Assembly (NCBI RefSeq): GCF_022179325.1 | Contig: NZ_BPQQ01000067.1 | Span: 1-64,000, forward strand | DNA: 64,000 nucleotides | From: Methylobacterium isbiliense | GTDB taxonomy: Bacteria > Pseudomonadota > Alphaproteobacteria > Rhizobiales > Beijerinckiaceae | Reading direction: 5' to 3' | Shown: positions 63,216 to 64,000 of the stretch, one piece after another | How the letters are laid out: each line of letters begins with the position of its first letter | Numbering within the stretch: the stretch's first letter is position 1 | The notes under the pieces: generated by a model | Seen by the model: the letters and a program-made list of their open reading frames with translations, nothing else | Database searches by the model: none | What the model was told of the DNA's origin: nothing | Program-made: the position numbers and the translations under genes

Positions 63216-63902
63216 ATGAACGAGCCGTTCACCGTCACGCCGATCGTCCCGGCCGCCAACCTGCGGACGCTGGTCTACGAATCCCTGAAGGCCGCCATCA
63301 GCCAGATGGACATCTACGGCTCACGCCAGGAGATCCGCCTCGACGAGCGGCGCCTGTCGCGGGATCTCGGCGTGAGCCGCACGCCCGTGCGGGAGGCCTT
63401 CACGGTGCTCGAACAGGAGGGGTTCGTGCGCTCGGAGGCCCGGCGCGGGGTGTTCGTGGTGCGCAAGACCAAGCGGGAGATCGTCGGGATGATCCACGCC
63501 TGGGCGGCGCTGGAGAGCATGGCAGCCCGCCTCGCCTGCGCGCGCGCCAGCGACGCGCAACTGACCGCGCTCAAGACCATGTTCCCGCAATTCTACGACG
63601 GCACGCCCGCGGAGCACATCGACGAGTACTCCGACGCCAACATCCGGTTCCACCAGACCATCATCGCGCTCGGCCAGTGCGAGATCTTCGAGGGGCTGTC
63701 CAGCAACCTGATGATCCACGTGCGCGGCATCCGCAACGCCGCCCTCCGGAACGAGGGGCGGGCGGAGCGGTCAAGCCGCGAGCATGTCGGGATCATCCGG
63801 GCGCTCGAAGCGCGCGACGGCCCGCTGGCCGAGCAGCTCGTGCGCGAGCACGGGCTCGGCCTCGCGGCGCATGTGGACCGTTTCGGCGACTACCTCTCGT
63901 GA
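63216..63902 (+). CDS. GntR family regulator, FCD subfamily
   Basis: A 228-residue regulator. The winged helix-turn-helix (about residues 15-80: RRLSRDLGVSRTPVREAFTV, LEQEGFVRSEARRGVFVV) is followed by the helical FCD effector domain (about 90-220) with metal-binding Asp and His residues in YSDANIRFHQTIIAL and SREHVGIIRALEARD. FCD proteins bind carboxylic acids, so oxalate, formate or glyoxylate is a plausible ligand. GGAAG precedes the ATG at 63216. Confidence 0.92.
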   Translation: MNEPFTVTPIVPAANLRTLVYESLKAAISQMDIYGSRQEIRLDERRLSRDLGVSRTPVREAFTVLEQEGFVRSEARRGVFVVRKTKREIVGMIHAWAALESMAARLACARASDAQLTALKTMFPQFYDGTPAEHIDEYSDANIRFHQTIIALGQCEIFEGLSSNLMIHVRGIRNAALRNEGRAERSSREHVGIIRALEARDGPLAEQLVREHGLGLAAHVDRFGDYLS

Positions 63903-63918
63903 GGGAGCCGCCCGAAAC

Positions 63919-64000
63919 CTACTCCTCGTCGGAATAGTCGCGGGAGCGCCGCCGGTCGCCGTAATCCCGCGGCGGACGGTCGTAATCGCGCGCCCGAGGA
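63919..64000 (-). CDS. 3' end of an unidentified gene with an Arg/Asp/Tyr-rich tail (partial)
   Basis: The minus-strand frame ending at TAG (63919-63921) encodes a charged tail with RDYDRPPRDYGDRRRSRDYS and then DEE. Repeated RDY units suggest a disordered C-terminus. The rest of the gene lies beyond the window. No family can be given. Confidence 0.6.
   Translation of the reverse strand, partial: PRARDYDRPPRDYGDRRRSRDYSDEE

Overview
This is a GC-rich, gene-dense window from what looks like an alphaproteobacterium of the Methylobacterium type. That is an inference from three things: the complete oxalate module (oxlT, oxc, frc, a GntR regulator), a carotenoid desaturase / acyltransferase / glycosyltransferase operon like the pink pigment genes of methylobacteria, and many DUFs typical of Rhizobiales. 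No rRNA, tRNA, CRISPR array or complete insertion sequence was recognised.

Layout. 1-5910: accessory stretch with a Crp/Fnr regulator, a channel-like membrane protein, a zinc alcohol/formaldehyde-type dehydrogenase and a secreted beta-propeller protein. 6289-14068: two divergent operons around one short promoter region. The leftward operon encodes a SAM methyltransferase, a PhnD-like binding protein, a PhnC-like ATPase, a tandem-duplicated PhnE-like permease and a DoxX-like protein. The rightward operon encodes a radical SAM/SPASM protein, a HAD-IIA protein with an altered active-site motif, and selenophosphate synthase SelD. I read this as a selenium uptake and selenometabolite locus and consider it the most interesting part of the window. 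14158-24752: small redox and regulatory genes. A LysR gene and the divergent alkylhydroperoxidase-type gene next to it each carry a single-base frameshift. Two peroxiredoxin paralogues, DMT and MFS transporters, a secreted cupin, LysR and AraC regulators, a patatin and a truncated ECF sigma factor follow. 25061-31514: an IclR regulator divergent from a complete branched-chain-type ABC importer. 31533-37987: housekeeping and miscellaneous enzymes. 38051-41489: the carotenoid operon. 41595-53699: a histidine phosphatase, an ABC-2 exporter, two cell-wall enzymes (DUF882 and L,D-transpeptidase), an NtrC-type regulator, HIT, M20 and GNAT proteins. 53796-56110: small proteins and a membrane class III adenylate cyclase. 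56111-63902: the oxalate region. 63919-64000: the 3' end of an unidentified gene.

How the genes work together. In the oxalate region OxlT exchanges oxalate for formate, Frc activates oxalate as oxalyl-CoA, Oxc decarboxylates it to formyl-CoA, and the GntR/FCD protein and the small PAS protein are probable regulators. In the selenium locus the ABC importer would bring in a selenium oxyanion, SelD would make selenophosphate after reduction, and the radical SAM protein, methyltransferase and HAD protein would build or process an unidentified product.

Non-coding highlights. Two gap-free 128-bp copies of a dispersed element (24756-24883 and 60675-60802) have an 18-bp stem with two compensatory base-pair changes, and each sits at the 3' end of a gene. 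A 105-bp palindromic element lies at 122-226. The oxlT leader holds a short upstream reading frame and a hairpin, and the oxlT and gntR upstream regions share a near-palindromic motif. All starts were chosen by reading ribosome-binding sites by eye.
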